This document shows positions 24,952 through 36,126 of a DNA stretch of 64,000 bases, piece by piece (position 1 is the first letter of the stretch; every line of letters starts with the position of its first letter). The notes under the pieces were generated by a model. It made no database searches. It saw only the letters and a list, made by a program, of their open reading frames with translations, and had not been told where the DNA came from. The DNA comes from Paragonimus skrjabini miyazakii (Eukaryota > Platyhelminthes > Trematoda > Plagiorchiida > Troglotrematidae). The stretch covers positions 22,995-86,994 of the forward strand of contig JTDE01021289.1 of assembly GCA_014338405.1 (NCBI GenBank), given 5' to 3'. The position numbers were made by a program, and so were the translations under genes.

Positions 24952-27655
24952 AAACCTTATACTATCACGGAATAATTCACCCTTGAATTTCCATATGTGT
25001 ACGTCTCCCTTCAACCTCCCGTGGTCAACTCATGACATCAATCCACTTTCCATATTCTAATCAATAGCTACATGTTTCCGTCGTTCAGTACGCCGAGCTT
25101 GGTTGGAATGCGTCGAGTCAGACTAACTAACGATTGATGGCTCATGGGATCGAGTGGGTAATGGTGATCTCGTAAGGTACACAGAAACGGTATACAACAA
25201 AACCCTTCTATGTTTAACCTTGTCGACTGTATGTTCACGCTGTACACGTAAACAAACACAATACACTCCACATTCACGGCTGGACGCTGAAAATCCCCAG
25301 GACCATTTTCTGTTCAATCGTGTATTCAAATGTTTTATGTTCGGGATGGAAGAGATTAGGCAGGATGTTAACACTTCATGTTATAAACCACTTGACGAAT
25401 GGCCACCTTGCTACAGATAGGTTACCTGACCGACTTTCGGATCACAGCTTTCTGCCGTTACATGTCACCGCTTGATGGCAGAAGAAATGTATCGTATGTC
25501 GTTCTCTCTACTTTTATGACATATCACAGCTAGTAGTAGGTAATTGGCCTGATTGACGTGTCTCCACATCGAACGTGTACTTCCGTGATCGATCACGTGG
25601 CCTGAGTTAATTGTAATTGTTTTATCATACGGCTACAAAAAACATGACGTCACCTGTCAAGGGAATTGAATGATTATTAACAGGTTTCGAGTGAGTAAGT
25701 CAAAACACTGGATTGCTGAGTATTTACGAATACCTGAACCACTTTGGAAGAACGAATCTCACGTACAGTTGCAACCGGAGACATGAGGCGTAAAGAGGTA
25801 AGCGGACAAAGAATCATTTTGAGAAAAAGCGATCGATGTACCTTATGATTAATTTGAGCGAAGCCGTGTGCAACACTTTCAATGCTCTTTCCACTTGACA
25901 CTTTTCCAAGACCGATCCAAACTGCCATGTGGAAGATTCGTGAGACAAAAACCTACGTCGTGTGCCCAAATTTCGTTTAAACGCTAATGAAAAATCGCAC
26001 GCAACAATGGCCATCGTTTACTTTGTATAGTTGCATTTGATCCCAACGATAGTGGGCCAGAACAGTCGGAACCGATGGGTTCCAGTTCGAACTTTCCGTA
26101 CGAGGGGTCTTATTCTAATATGATGAGGTAATGGTGCTCGATTTAGATTACCGCTGGCCCTACCTATAGCTCCAGACAGAGACAGATATACTCGCGTGTT
26201 TGGATAGATGTATAACATGAGCCGGTAATATGTAGAATCATGGTACACGATGGGTGTGCCATATCACAAAGTCGTTTATTTTAAGTGGTTAATGACTCCG
26301 ACGGCTGATTCCTGAAAAGAGATAATCCAACGTTGCACGCCTTCTGAATATAGGGCTCTTGGCATCCAGAAGGATTTGGGCGTCATCTCTGTCGAATCGT
26401 GTAGCGGTTCTTGTCGCTGTAGCACTGTAACCCGATCGGTTCATCACGTTTTTTAATATACCCCTGGTTACGTCCATTTGATCACCGTAGCTTACATTTT
26501 ATGAGTAGATGAGCGGTTGGTCAAAACAAATTAAGCTACTGTGTGGTAGCGGTTGGTGGTGGGATATTTACACTTGGCTCACTTTGCCCTATCATCACGT
26601 TCTCAATTACGAGTGACACTCTAAATCTCCGAACTTCTATTCATGATACTCAGGTGCATTTACTGGAAGTCAGAATATTTTCCACTTGAACTCACGAAAC
26701 GTTTTGTCTGGCAGCACAGAGGAACTAAGGAAAAACCTACTAACATACCTCTGATTGCGACCGAAGTAGCTGCTTGTTCATCTCTAGGTTATCAGCCTTT
26801 GTCATGTGTCGACTGTCATGCTAATATCGTGTGATGGCATAATCAACGCGCAGTTGACCCATGTTTAGATAGAGAAAACATTTTATACCCCTGGAGTGGT
26901 CTTATGGTTTTATTCGCATTTATTTCTGCTACACTTTTTTATTAACTCAGGAAGAAACGAGTATCAGACAACTTCGTGTCATTGTAACATACAATGATCA
27001 CAGTTAGTAACAAATGGAAGCGTACTGCGCGACATACTGCACAAAGTCGTTTGCTGAATATCGAGTGGCTTTACAGTTTCCTCCCGGGATTTCAATCCAC
27101 CAATTTTGTTTACTTCTATCGACAATTGGTTCTTTATCTTAGATAGTAACCGTAGGTTATCAGTCACGTCATCTGCCTGAACGCGGACAGAGGAAATCAT
27201 TTGACCTTAAGCCACGCACAGTAATTTCGTTGATCTTATTGTTCATTTAGTCAATAATCTATTAATTGATTTTCATTATGACGAGTGCTTCTTTCCAATT
27301 TATTAATTTACTAAAAGGTTGCGGTCCATTGTGTTCAGTTGTGACGGTTGATCAGTTTTTCAGACCGAGCGCTGAGGTTACTGTACCTTACTAGAGTTTT
27401 ACTTTTGGCTTCATTTGCAGATTGTCTAGCAGGTCGTGAGTCCTTATTTAGAAGATACTTTTTCATAATGCTAACACAAGTCGCTTTTTAAAACATCGGA
27501 GAACCTTAACATTTAACAGTCAGTACCTCCGTTTCTAACAGATTTTTTCATGGATAAAGTAAAAGCCGTGTTAAACGGAAAAGCTCAGTAATGTGTGTGG
27601 CTGGTATGTAGGTGCTCTTGTAAACACCGTTGAAAACTCGAGTGATTTAAACAAG

Positions 27656-27661
27656 TTTATT
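27656..27661 (-). terminator. Polyadenylation signal AATAAA
   Basis: AATAAA on the minus strand, about 37 bases after the stop codon of the exon at 27698-27812. The short distance and the position right after a splice-supported terminal exon make it the likely poly(A) signal of that gene. Confidence 0.6.
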
Positions 27662-27697
27662 AAGATTCTATCCAAATCCATTCCAACCTAAATTTAA

Positions 27698-27812
27698 CTA
27701 GGCAAGGTGAATTGAATACCCTTCTTTCATTCCTAGATATTCTAACCACCTGGATGCCAGAAGACCTGCGTGGAAAGCTTCCGTTCTGTGGAACATAGAA
27801 TAAACCTGAGAT
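27698..27812 (-). CDS. Terminal coding exon of an unidentified minus-strand gene
   Basis: The acceptor (pyrimidine-rich stretch ending GAGGTCAG before ATCTCAGG) opens a 38-codon frame to a TAG at 27698-27700. The end of the protein contains FHRTEAFHAGLLASRWLEYL and finishes GYSIHLA. The single leading base completes the codon left with two bases by the exon at 28127-28293, so the join is in phase across a 314-base intron. A poly(A) signal follows at once. The family was not recognised. The segment looks amphipathic and helical. Confidence 0.6.
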
Positions 27813-28126
27813 CTGACCTCCTTCATACAGCACGGAAAGCATTCAGCAATAACAGTTAAATTAAGTGACAGAAATTTTACAAGCAACTTATCAAAAAAAG
27901 CAACAATCCAATATGTCTAAATAAAATATAGACAAAAACCATCTCAAGAATGAACATAAATGTGCTTAGAACTCACTATTCGGAATGACTACTGATCAAC
28001 GACAACGCGGAAACATCAGCCAGCCACATTATTGAAACACTACAACGCAACAAAGCAGTGTTTTGTACTTCGGACCGGAACGTCACTAATCTGTGCGACA
28101 CACCATTTGTATGTGCAAATACTCAC

Positions 28127-28293
28127 GCATCTTTGTTGGTAGAACTGTCTGATGACAAGCTGCTCACATTAAAAAGAGGACAGGAGATGACTGGAAACCT
28201 AGGTATCTGTATAAGGGCTGACATACAACACCCATAATCTGTGGCGAAGAATGTCATCCCATCTGTACACGGAAATAGTGTATAACGCATTTT
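28127..28293 (-). CDS. Penultimate coding exon of the same minus-strand gene
   Basis: It ends in a perfect donor (AAAGATGC then GTGAGT, 28121-28126). The predicted segment has a Cys/aromatic-rich part (RYTLFPCTDGMTFFATDYGCC), then SALIQIPRFPVI, then a Ser-rich end. The acceptor is uncertain. CAG just before AAAATGCG (28294-28296) has a poor pyrimidine tract, and the frame stays open upstream to about 28389 with protein-like content (KKIVVYNGSCKGVGC), so the exon may be longer. All candidate acceptors keep phase 0. The next exon (27812) is in phase. Confidence 0.55.
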
Positions 28294-28842
28294 CTGTGCT
28301 TTTATTATGCAACCAACACCTTTGCAGGAGCCATTATATACCACAATCTTCTTTTGTAAATTCCAACACAATTTGTCCCCACGATACAGTCACCCTAGTA
28401 ATCAGTATACCTACGATTCATCTAATATAAATGCTAGTCTTAATGTCCCTTTGGTTTTAGATTGAATTGCTATCTATCTAACGACTTCACATATTTTTAT
28501 AGCATTATCATCGTTTTTATTTCAGATAGCGCGCACTTTACCTTTTGGCATTGCCTCGATAGCAAACACCAAATCATTTCCGATACCTGGGTGGTCTTAC
28601 TTACTTGTATCCGGATGAAACTCTGTACGCAGCGTGAATATTTTAACCATTCCCTTTATGCTCACTTCCTGCATTTACATGACTGCATCGATTTACTCGA
28701 CTAATGAATCTATTAGAGAAATATAACCAAAAACTAACTACATAGTTCAATATTTCCAGGCTACGTAAACCAATATACAAAACAGTCCATATCGGCTTTG
28801 AGACTTAATTGCAGTTTAGCTGCATGCAGTCCGAACCAAACT

Positions 28843-29025
28843 TTATCGATCTACTTCTGTTTCTTTGCCCTCATTCACTTCCCGCACTGGCCGACTGCTA
28901 TTACTGCTGCTGCTCGACTCGTCCACTTTATTCGGCTGAAACGCGATTGATCGATTAATTTTCCTGGCGAGTATACACAACATCATGACTTCCGCTCTGT
29001 AACGAATTTTTCCATCTGTTTTGCT
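28843..29025 (-). CDS. Coding exon, unidentified minus-strand gene (internal, or alternative last exon)
   Basis: A good acceptor (TATATATTTGATTTTTCAG before AGCAAAACAG) opens a phase-0 frame of 60 codons to a TAA at 28843. The product starts with a basic, helical part (KIRYRAEVMMLCILARKINR) and ends in a serine run and an acidic tail. If read to the stop it would be a terminal exon. Alternatively a donor inside (GCGGGAA then GTGAAT, about 28873) would join it in phase 0 to the exon at 28293. Its phase-0 start is compatible with either the exon ending at 31583 or the one ending at 38473. Confidence 0.5.
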   Translation of the reverse strand, partial: SKTDGKIRYRAEVMMLCILARKINRSIAFQPNKVDESSSSSNSSRPVREVNEGKETEVDR

Positions 29026-29397
29026 CTGAAAAATCAAATATATAAGTGGTATGCTCATGGTGGACTTGCCATGCGAATATCCAATAACTGGCCAAGGTTG
29101 CACAAAAAATGTTGAATAATTTGAGTTTTATTCATTTGACTTATATTTTCTATCTAAGCGAACGAATGTAAATGAATTTTTGCCTGACTTGCTTAAATGG
29201 ACAATCTTAAGGCAATTTGTAGGTGGCTTTGCACGTTCGAAATGGGCAACTCACTCACTTATTCATTTAATTGTGTGGGCTTTTTTAACTCAGTGTGCTA
29301 GTGGCTTAAAAAGTTCAATGGTTTTATATTTATTCATGTCTGAAATTTGAGCCTGCATCATTTCTGCAGTGAACTTAATATTAATATAGATTGAATA

Positions 29398-29493
29398 TCA
29401 CCCACAATTGATCGCAGCTGTCGCATTCCCATAGACTTTCCAGTCGGCCCCTTTCGAAAAGAAGCACTAGACTCGAGTTTCGCTCTCATTAGA
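29398..29493 (-). repeat. SINE-like repeat, 3' part, cut by the assembly gap
   Basis: On the minus strand this matches the tail of the tRNA-like repeat at 39030-39230: the shared core is GAAACTCGAGTCTAGTGCTT, followed by a C-to-A variable stretch, GGGGCCGACTGGAAAGTC and a final GCGATCAATTG. The 5' (tRNA-like) head should lie inside the N run that follows directly on the plus strand. The family's other diverged copy is at 43.4 kb. Confidence 0.75.
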
Positions 29494-29593
29494 NNNNNNN
29501 NNNNNNNNNNNNNNNNNNNNNNNNNNNNNNNNNNNNNNNNNNNNNNNNNNNNNNNNNNNNNNNNNNNNNNNNNNNNNNNNNNNNNNNNNNNNN
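29494..29593. other. Assembly gap (100 N)
   Basis: Exactly 100 unknown bases, the usual placeholder for a gap of unknown size. A dispersed repeat abuts its left side, which probably caused the break. Any exon of the minus-strand gene inside it cannot be seen. Confidence 0.99.
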
Positions 29594-29739
29594 GACTGGT
29601 TTGTCAGACCTCTACCTATTGGCCTGCCTGGCATGAGTGACTCTATCGGTGTGTTGGCCACACCGTCCAGTTTAGCCCAATAGGTCATAGAGATGCGCAA
29701 GCCGTCACACCGCGTCAAGGTCCAGTCTCGTTGTGACAG

Positions 29740-29885
29740 ATTCTTCCGCTTAGTCTATTTTTAATAATGTTCAACCTCCCTAGTAACGTCTTCTAGGATA
29801 TTGCACGCCACTGTTAAGGTGAGTGGCGGCCCAAGCCACAGTACCTTTTGGTCAGGCTCATGGCTGTTATGATGATGATATTTAT
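29740..29885 (+). mobile_element. RTE-type retrotransposon, 3' untranslated end only
   Basis: This matches the 3' end of the RTE copy at 54.2-54.33 kb over the CAACCT...CTTAGTAACGT segment, the CACTGTTGAGGTGA-like stretch, and the terminal CTTTTGGTCAGGCTCATGGC before a short ATGATG tail. It is an extreme 5'-truncated insertion, with only the untranslated end left. Plus orientation. Confidence 0.8.
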
Positions 29886-30559
29886 TAGCGTCGAAAAGTT
29901 GCTGGGCTCACTCGCAACGTGGCTGGAGGCAAGGGGTTTTCATTTCGTTATTCCTGATGAACATCTATCTTTCTTGTCGGTGGTCAGTTCAGGTCAACTA
30001 CTTCTGAGAGAACGTTTGCAATCGTTACACATTACCCAACGTTTCGTCCACGAACGTGCCGTTTTGTTGGCAAACCTTGTTGCATTTTTAAATCCAGTTT
30101 CAGCTCCTTCTTGTGCATCACGAACTAACGGTTTTCCAAACGTAATTGTGGTTTATGGTCATTATCATTATGCTAAATGACAATGCACCAGTGTGTCGTA
30201 ATTTTGCTGTTCGTAGATTGTGTTGACATCACGGAGTAGGGAGAGTAATTTTGTGCTTACATGGTGGGTTGCCCATGTCACTCGAAATGGATATTGAAGA
30301 TAATCTCAGCGATCGACCATTTACACTATATATCCATGTTTTCCGTTTAGTTTATGAAATTCTGGGAGTTGCATTTTATGTGACTGTAGGTTAAAAGCAG
30401 GAGTGCTTTCTTGACGCGCCTGTCGCTCTGTTAAAAAGGCAACCAACGAAAGCGATCATGCTACACAAGTAAGCACACTTGTCTTTGAACCAACAGCTTC
30501 CCCAATAGGTACTAGTCCCATTAATGAACCACCCCGATGTCAGTAGTAGAAATCACATC

Positions 30560-31260
30560 TCGAGGGTACTGCAACTCAAACTCACTGAAAACTGGTGCGT
30601 TTTATGAACCTGGATATACGCCGACTTCCGAAGGTTGTACTACAGTTGAGCATGCAGCAGTCTGCTCGAGAGCTGACACTATCGCATACACTGATTACAT
30701 TATTTCCTTTAGTTCTTCCCCAGACAACATGCAAGCCATATTGATGAAGTTAATTGATGTGGTTGACTTGTGTAGTGTGCACTTAGCATCTTCAGATTTT
30801 CAAGCGTTACAAGATTAGGTTGGCCCTAACCGTTATTATTGCGAACAGACTATCTGAGACTGTTGTTCGTTCCACCTATTTGGTAGTGTCATCCCATTAG
30901 TTTGTATTGTTGCTGGTGAAGTGTATATGAGGCCAAGAAGGAGAAGTGATATCCCAATGACGTCAGATTGAAGATTGAGGGTGTACGGAACATTTGAACG
31001 CATAGTTTCGTTCTACGGGTCAGAGACCTGATCCATTCATGCAGAAGATACGTATAAGCTCTCTGTACTCAGCCAAAGTTTTCTGCGCGCCATGCGTTGC
31101 TCAGTGCGGCTGTTAAAGCTCCGACCACCCCGTTGTTTTTTTCTTATTCCCGAATGTTTTGTCAACGGCTGCCAGAATCCTTCGATGCTGCTCATAAGTG
31201 TCAATCACTGACGACAGTGGTAGCCAGAAGAAACAACGTTAGGAAATACCTGTTTTAGTC
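30560..31260 (+). mobile_element. RTE-type reverse transcriptase, C-terminal fragment
   Basis: The open frame 30537-30818 includes ADTIAYTDYIISFSSSPDNM, which aligns with the RTE catalytic box region (usually LEYADDIVLF), and ends near the position of the LLQDW motif. Further on, other frames read as FYGSETWSIHAEDTYKLSVL (about 31010), the conserved YGSETW block. Frameshifts and stops break it. The catalytic YADD is YTDY here, so the copy is dead. It lies inside the span of the minus-strand exon set. Confidence 0.7.
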
Positions 31261-31582
31261 TTGTGAATAATATAATGATTGGTGATCTGCTTGATCATTA
31301 GACCATTTGCAACACTACAACGGCGTCAGATGGTGATTTTCATGCAATCGTTGACCCAAATGATAGGCTTGAAGGCTTTTCGACACCGAAAGGGGTCTCG
31401 CGCCCGCACGACTTTCTTCTAAATAAGGATACCAGGGTTGCACAACTCGATGCAGGTGGTGACTACTGCAGTCGACGCGGTAGATCTTTCAGTCTTCGAC
31501 AGACGCTTTGAAAGGCGGTTTTCCGTCAACGAGTGCCCCAGAACCTGGTGAATTACGGTCGTAATTGCGGTTTTTCACTTAC

Positions 31583-31765
31583 CAATTGTGATGTTCGGTT
31601 ATTCTGGTAGCAAGCCTTTCTGTAATACGCCAGATTTAGTGTACACTGCACGTAACAGAGTACACAAAAAGCATTCATGAGTACGTAAAACAGAAGATCA
31701 TGATTGGATGGGTCGCCAAGTATACCATAAATTGCTCCGACCACACTGATCCTTTCAGTTACCAT
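31583..31765 (-). CDS. Membrane-segment exon of an unidentified minus-strand gene, possibly the first coding exon
   Basis: An ATG in good context (AACATGG, 31763-31765) starts a 61-codon frame that ends at a perfect donor (CACAATTG then GTAAGT, 31577-31582), phase 0. The product has two hydrophobic stretches around a short polar loop (ISVVGAIYGILGDPSN, then LLFYVLMNAFCVLCYVQCTL), followed by a polar, basic end. The spacing recalls a pair of helices in SID-1/SIDT-type channels, but the following exons do not show the His/Asp motifs expected there, so I do not assign that family. The next phase-0 exon is at 29025. An upstream in-frame extension to about 31795 with a weak acceptor is possible. 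Confidence 0.45.
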
Positions 31766-32006
31766 GTTTATTAGTAATAAAAAGTCAGCCCGCACTTCTT
31801 ATTTACCAAAGATGACCCGGGTATTCTCTGTACTCATTGTACTCGTTCTTACTGTGCTATCAGCCGACAAGACGTCAGTGGTACGGGTAGTTGGCGTGCC
31901 CGCATCCGCTTTTGAAGAGTCTACATGCATCTCCCGGCAGAGTCACATGATCGACATATCTTTTGATCACACCTTCCCTATTAATAAGGTGGCACCAATC
32001 AGTTAA
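31764..32006 (+). other. Short open frame with signal-peptide-like start (doubtful)
   Basis: An internal ATG at 31812 gives MTRVFSVLIVLVLTVLSADK, which looks like a secretion signal, followed by a short polar segment. The frame overlaps the better supported minus-strand exon and runs into a tRNA-like repeat at its end. It is probably the shadow of the hydrophobic exon on the other strand. Confidence 0.1.
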
Positions 32007-32073
32007 ACTGGTAGAGCGTTTGTCGCATTTGGGTATGCTGCTTCCGTTCCCTGTTCGAAACCAGTCGAAGCCC
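31989..32073 (+). repeat. tRNA-derived SINE head
   Basis: The sequence contains a box-A-like ACTGGTAGAGCG stretch and a box-B-like TGTTCGAAACC, ending in CAG-TCGAAGCCC. It is the same head as the copy at 55377-55456, which ends GAATCCAGCTGAAGCCC. The cloverleaf is decayed, so it is a repeat or tRNA pseudogene and not a functional tRNA. Confidence 0.6.
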
Positions 32074-32159
32074 ATATTTTTCGCGATTGGTTCTCCTCTA
32101 AACCGATGTCTTCCGTATAATCAGTATCAGTCAGCTTACTATCTGTAAGCCCCCCTCTG

Positions 32160-33700
32160 AGATCTTAAAAACACCAAGTGCTCCTAAACTATCGTTCATC
32201 GGAAGGTTGGACATCCCTGTCGACCCTAACTTGATGTACAGTACGCTCGCGATAGCTGCCCACCAGCTTGAAGAAACCGAAGTTATCAAGCAGTGTCCTG
32301 GTGTTAATGTGAGCAGATGTACTGGTTACTGTTTGATGAGATAAATTTATTCACCCCATAGGCTGAAAACACATAAAATTAGCAGACGCTCGCAGTTGAT
32401 GCTTTGACTGAACCAAACTTCCTTCCGGATACCTTACTGATAGGTGATCTGAATTAGCGAGGACTTCACTTCATTTGCAACACCCCCGATCACTTCTGAG
32501 TGCAAAACCAACAAACGATTCCCATAACCACTATCCAAGCATAGATTTATGTAACTGTAGTACCGTTACGAAAGTACTGTAAGGTTACAAAGTGCAGAAC
32601 CTGGGATATTGTTTACTGCTTGAAAAGTGTCAAGTAGCAGTACTTTGTTTTCGATGTAGTTGGAATTCATCAATCTTCCGCCGGGTAAGAAGCTGGCGTT
32701 CTGTGAGCATCGTAGGCAATTCTCTATTACTACCTCTGTGACAAAACTGGACGTCACTGATGTTGGCCGCTCTCAGTGCAAGATCTGTTAGACGTCTTCC
32801 GTAGCTCGTACCTAGCTGACATGAGCATGCTACACACTTGGTGTTTTCGCATACTTGTCCAGTACACCTCTACATCCAATCGGTCTCAAAGGCACATACT
32901 GACCCAATTGATCCAATGGACACAGAAGCGTCCAGTTTGGTTGTAATTCAATTATAGATTCAATGGCAAAACCAGTTCCGCTGGTGGCAACAAACAGGAG
33001 CTTTGCAGAAATGCAATCACTTGTTTTATTTTGATAATACATTTGTGAGATCAACAACAGTGAGTGTTCAGCGAATCAATAGGGCGATGTATGGGCAGTT
33101 TTGTGGCCACCTCCGCCAAACTGTCCGGTTCGACGCTGGACCTGCCACTTTCAGGATGAGATTGGACTTCGTCCTCCCCCTCTGCATCTGAGTAACTCGC
33201 GCCGAATTCCATGACCTGCAGGCAATAACAGCAAGAGTAATGTCAAGTTGATCCGATTAATTCGTGCATCACTATCATCATAGACAACGATACATTAGTG
33301 GTTCTCGCCGATGATGCGTAACATCAATAACCCATTGGTGATGATAAATAAGTCCATCTGAGGCTGCCAGTTTTTGTACTGATTACGGCTATTATGACAT
33401 GGAGATCATACGAACAATGACGTATACTTTCAAACCGGCCCTCCATAGTGGCTGATGTGAGTCTTATTAAGAGGTGGTCATGGAAAGATTCGAACCGTAG
33501 GACAGCCGAAGCTGCTGTCTATTGATCTTCGGATATTTACACCATAGTTTAATGTCCTTAAGACGACAGTAGTCAATGCAAAAACTGACAACCCGAGGTG
33601 CTGCACTGTACTCACTAGGATACATACATGCCAGCAAAACACACCAATAGTCTGAAATGCGTCGTCACGCGTAGAATAAACGATCGGCTGTACAAAAGCT
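32160..33700. other. Intronic or intergenic sequence, nothing named
   Basis: No exon or element domain was recognised. A minus-strand box-B-like TACGGTTCGAATCT lies near 33485-33500 and hints at another decayed tRNA-like repeat. Support is too thin for a separate call. Confidence 0.4.
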
Positions 33701-33748
33701 TTGACTCATAATCAGAAGATCGTTACTTCGCACAGATATAATCTCTGG

Positions 33749-33775
33749 TTGATGAATCCAAAAAAGGACGAGCCC
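33749..33775 (+). ncRNA. Degenerate hammerhead-like motif, copy 1
   Basis: The order is TTGATGA, ATCC, an A-rich loop, GGAC, then GAGCC where GAAAC is expected. The same block with flanking ACTTCG and ATAT-ATCTCT sequence recurs at 53911-53960, so the two are copies of one repeat. Trematode SINE-like repeats with hammerhead cores are known (Sm-alpha of Schistosoma). The lost GAAAC makes cleavage by this copy improbable. Confidence 0.4.
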
Positions 33776-34179
33776 AATCATGTAGTGATGTGAACATTAG
33801 GAGACCGAAAAAAAAACAAATATTCTCGCCACTTTCAGAAAATCACCAGGAGACATAATCATTTTCAGCTTTGTGCCGCACTGGCGAGTACAGTGGCTTG
33901 AACTGCCGTTAGTCCCAACAACAGTCCACGGAGTAGCAGAGTAATAAGTAAACATAATGCATGGAAAAGAAGGAAAACAAAAAAGATTGAGTTTCATGAG
34001 GAAAAAATCGCACTTGTCTACGACAATACCATGTTAGAGAGTGTTTCTGACTAGCGGTATGGATGGTCGCGAACTTTCCAACCAGTTAGACTGTACTCGC
34101 CAAACTTGGTCAGCCGAACGGCCAAAGTCTTTATAGATCGTGATCACATCATTGTCTGGCTGCCTTGCAGTTTTTTCTG

Positions 34180-35290
34180 GCCATCAGCAGCTACACTGAA
34201 CAATGCGCGACGTGGCAAACACACTGCCGACATACGGAATATTCAGCCCAACCAGCGAAGACTGTATTTTCACTACCCCGGGTATCGGTCGCGAACTTCC
34301 ACATTTAATAAACAAACGCAGATGGACTGTCACGTTGCTCACATAATCGGTCCATTTAATGTTGGCTAACTGGCGAGGACAATCCTGGTCAAATATCAAG
34401 AATCTAGGTACACCTTCTGCTCGAATAGGCCACGTCTCTGATAGGTAAAACAAAACTGGACTCACGCACGCATTGTGGGCCGTGCATTTAGTTAACTGCA
34501 CTACATGCTTTCGCAATCCTCGTGGACACGTCATCAGAAATATTACAAGTTGATAGGATGACACCACATAGGTAGGTGAAGTGGTCGATGGTCTTGAGCG
34601 GCCTGATTGCAACAACAAGGACAGGGTCAGTGCCAACCCAATCTTGCAACAAAACCTTACACTTTGGAGATGCAAAGTGCATACCATATCTTTTAACAAA
34701 TTCAACATGGTCTGTATGTTCTCTGCAGAAGAATTAAATAAAGCACACATACTCAACATTAGTCAGCTTGCTAAATGGAGGAAACCCCACTACGAGACCT
34801 TAGAAAACTCCAAGTGCTGCTTCCAGAATATCGTTGATCGCTAAAGGTAATTACACATAACTGCGCACTCTGTATCAGAGTTGGTGTACAACGACTTCAA
34901 CAAATTGATCTACTTTGTTGAGACTTCTCTTCGACGGTAACAGACCGGGAAAGTATACCAATAAATCGAATCAAAGACATCTTTAGATCCAAAAATAAGA
35001 CGATCGTGTGCCAAGAAGAGTGTAGACGTTCCACTGTTTGTCGCAAGGTGGACATATGATCAATGCACCCCCGCCTATTCTTCCCTTATCTGGTTCTATG
35101 TGATTTAGAAGCAGCCGCATTAAGAGACCCGTGAACAGCCTAGTTGCTACATTGATGAGGCTGGTACCTATGTGGCTGTCATACGTCTTAACACTTCTTT
35201 CGAAAATGCAAATGGCTGTTAATTAGCGCCAGTCACCAGGCACCTCTTCAGTCACCCATAGAGAACGGAGTGTGGTCAGTTCAGATAATA
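34180..35290 (-). mobile_element. RTE-type reverse transcriptase fragment, minus strand
   Basis: Read on the minus strand in shifting frames: VTEEVPGDW (about 35260), TSLINVATRLFTGLLMRLLL (about 35170), a WNVYTLLGTR-type TLRQ region (about 35030), KDVFDSIYW matching motif A (about 34970), MHFASPKCKVLLQDW (about 34690-34640), FYLSETWPIRAEGVPRFLIFDQDCPRQ and LANIKWTDYVSN (about 34450-34340). The catalytic YADD region near 34760 is not readable. Many frameshifts are present. It is inserted in the minus-strand gene span in the sense orientation. Endonuclease and 3' end are missing. Confidence 0.8.
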
Positions 35291-36126
35291 GCACTAACGT
35301 CTTATCGACGCCCAATGCAACCACGAATCAGGATTACCCGGCATGCTCAGGGAAGTCAGACTTACAGTCATTACGCAGTTCGTAAGTGCGCGTTCCGGTT
35401 CACGGTGGTCTTTGTCGCATTCGGAGTCAAAAAAGATATCAGTCGACGTTTGTTCGTAAGTTTTGCTGAATCAGTAGAAAATCACTGCGATGCTCCCTTG
35501 GAATAAGCCTTTTGAAAGGAGATTCGCACAGCTGTTGAGATTTTTGTTCAGGGCTCATTTGAGTAACCCCACGGTGATGACCTGGGTAGGTTAACCGCGG
35601 AAGACACTTGTTCTCGTCAGGTGGATGTAACAGCAATATCTCACAATACTGGACACATAGTTTAGGCACAGTATACTTCTCGTGGAGGATGCATATAAAC
35701 TATCTGTATCCGAATACCAGTGCCTCCGCTAGTTAGTCTGAATCAAGTGAGTCAACCATCTAAGCAACGCGATAGTCCGTCGTCGCACACTTGGGGAATC
35801 TCCGAGTTCACGATCGATAATCAAGACAATAAAAATTCGCAGTCCGCGTTGGCCGAGTCTCATACCAGGTACGGCAGCAGCTGCCGACGATAGGAATAAG
35901 CCGTAAGACAGCCGGGGACAAGATGGCCGTGAGCTATGAAAGTTTTAACTACCCCTCAACCAAGGTTTGACGGCGAGAGGGAGGCGAGTGCGCGATCATT
36001 CGCACAGATGACTAAAAACGCCCTAGTATGCGGTAATACTGCAGTCGACGATGTATATGTGTCAGTAACACTGTTGACTGTTTTCCATGAGCTTTTTGCA
36101 AACGGTTGGTCCCAGTGACCACCAGT

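Noticed and set aside
31764..32006. Secreted small protein with signal peptide on the plus strand
   Set aside because: It overlaps the minus-strand exon at 31583-31765 only slightly but runs into a tRNA-like repeat, with no splice or conservation support; kept only as a low-confidence entry.
34581..34844. Plus-strand 87-codon frame
   Set aside because: It is the antisense of the minus-strand RTE reverse transcriptase fragment.
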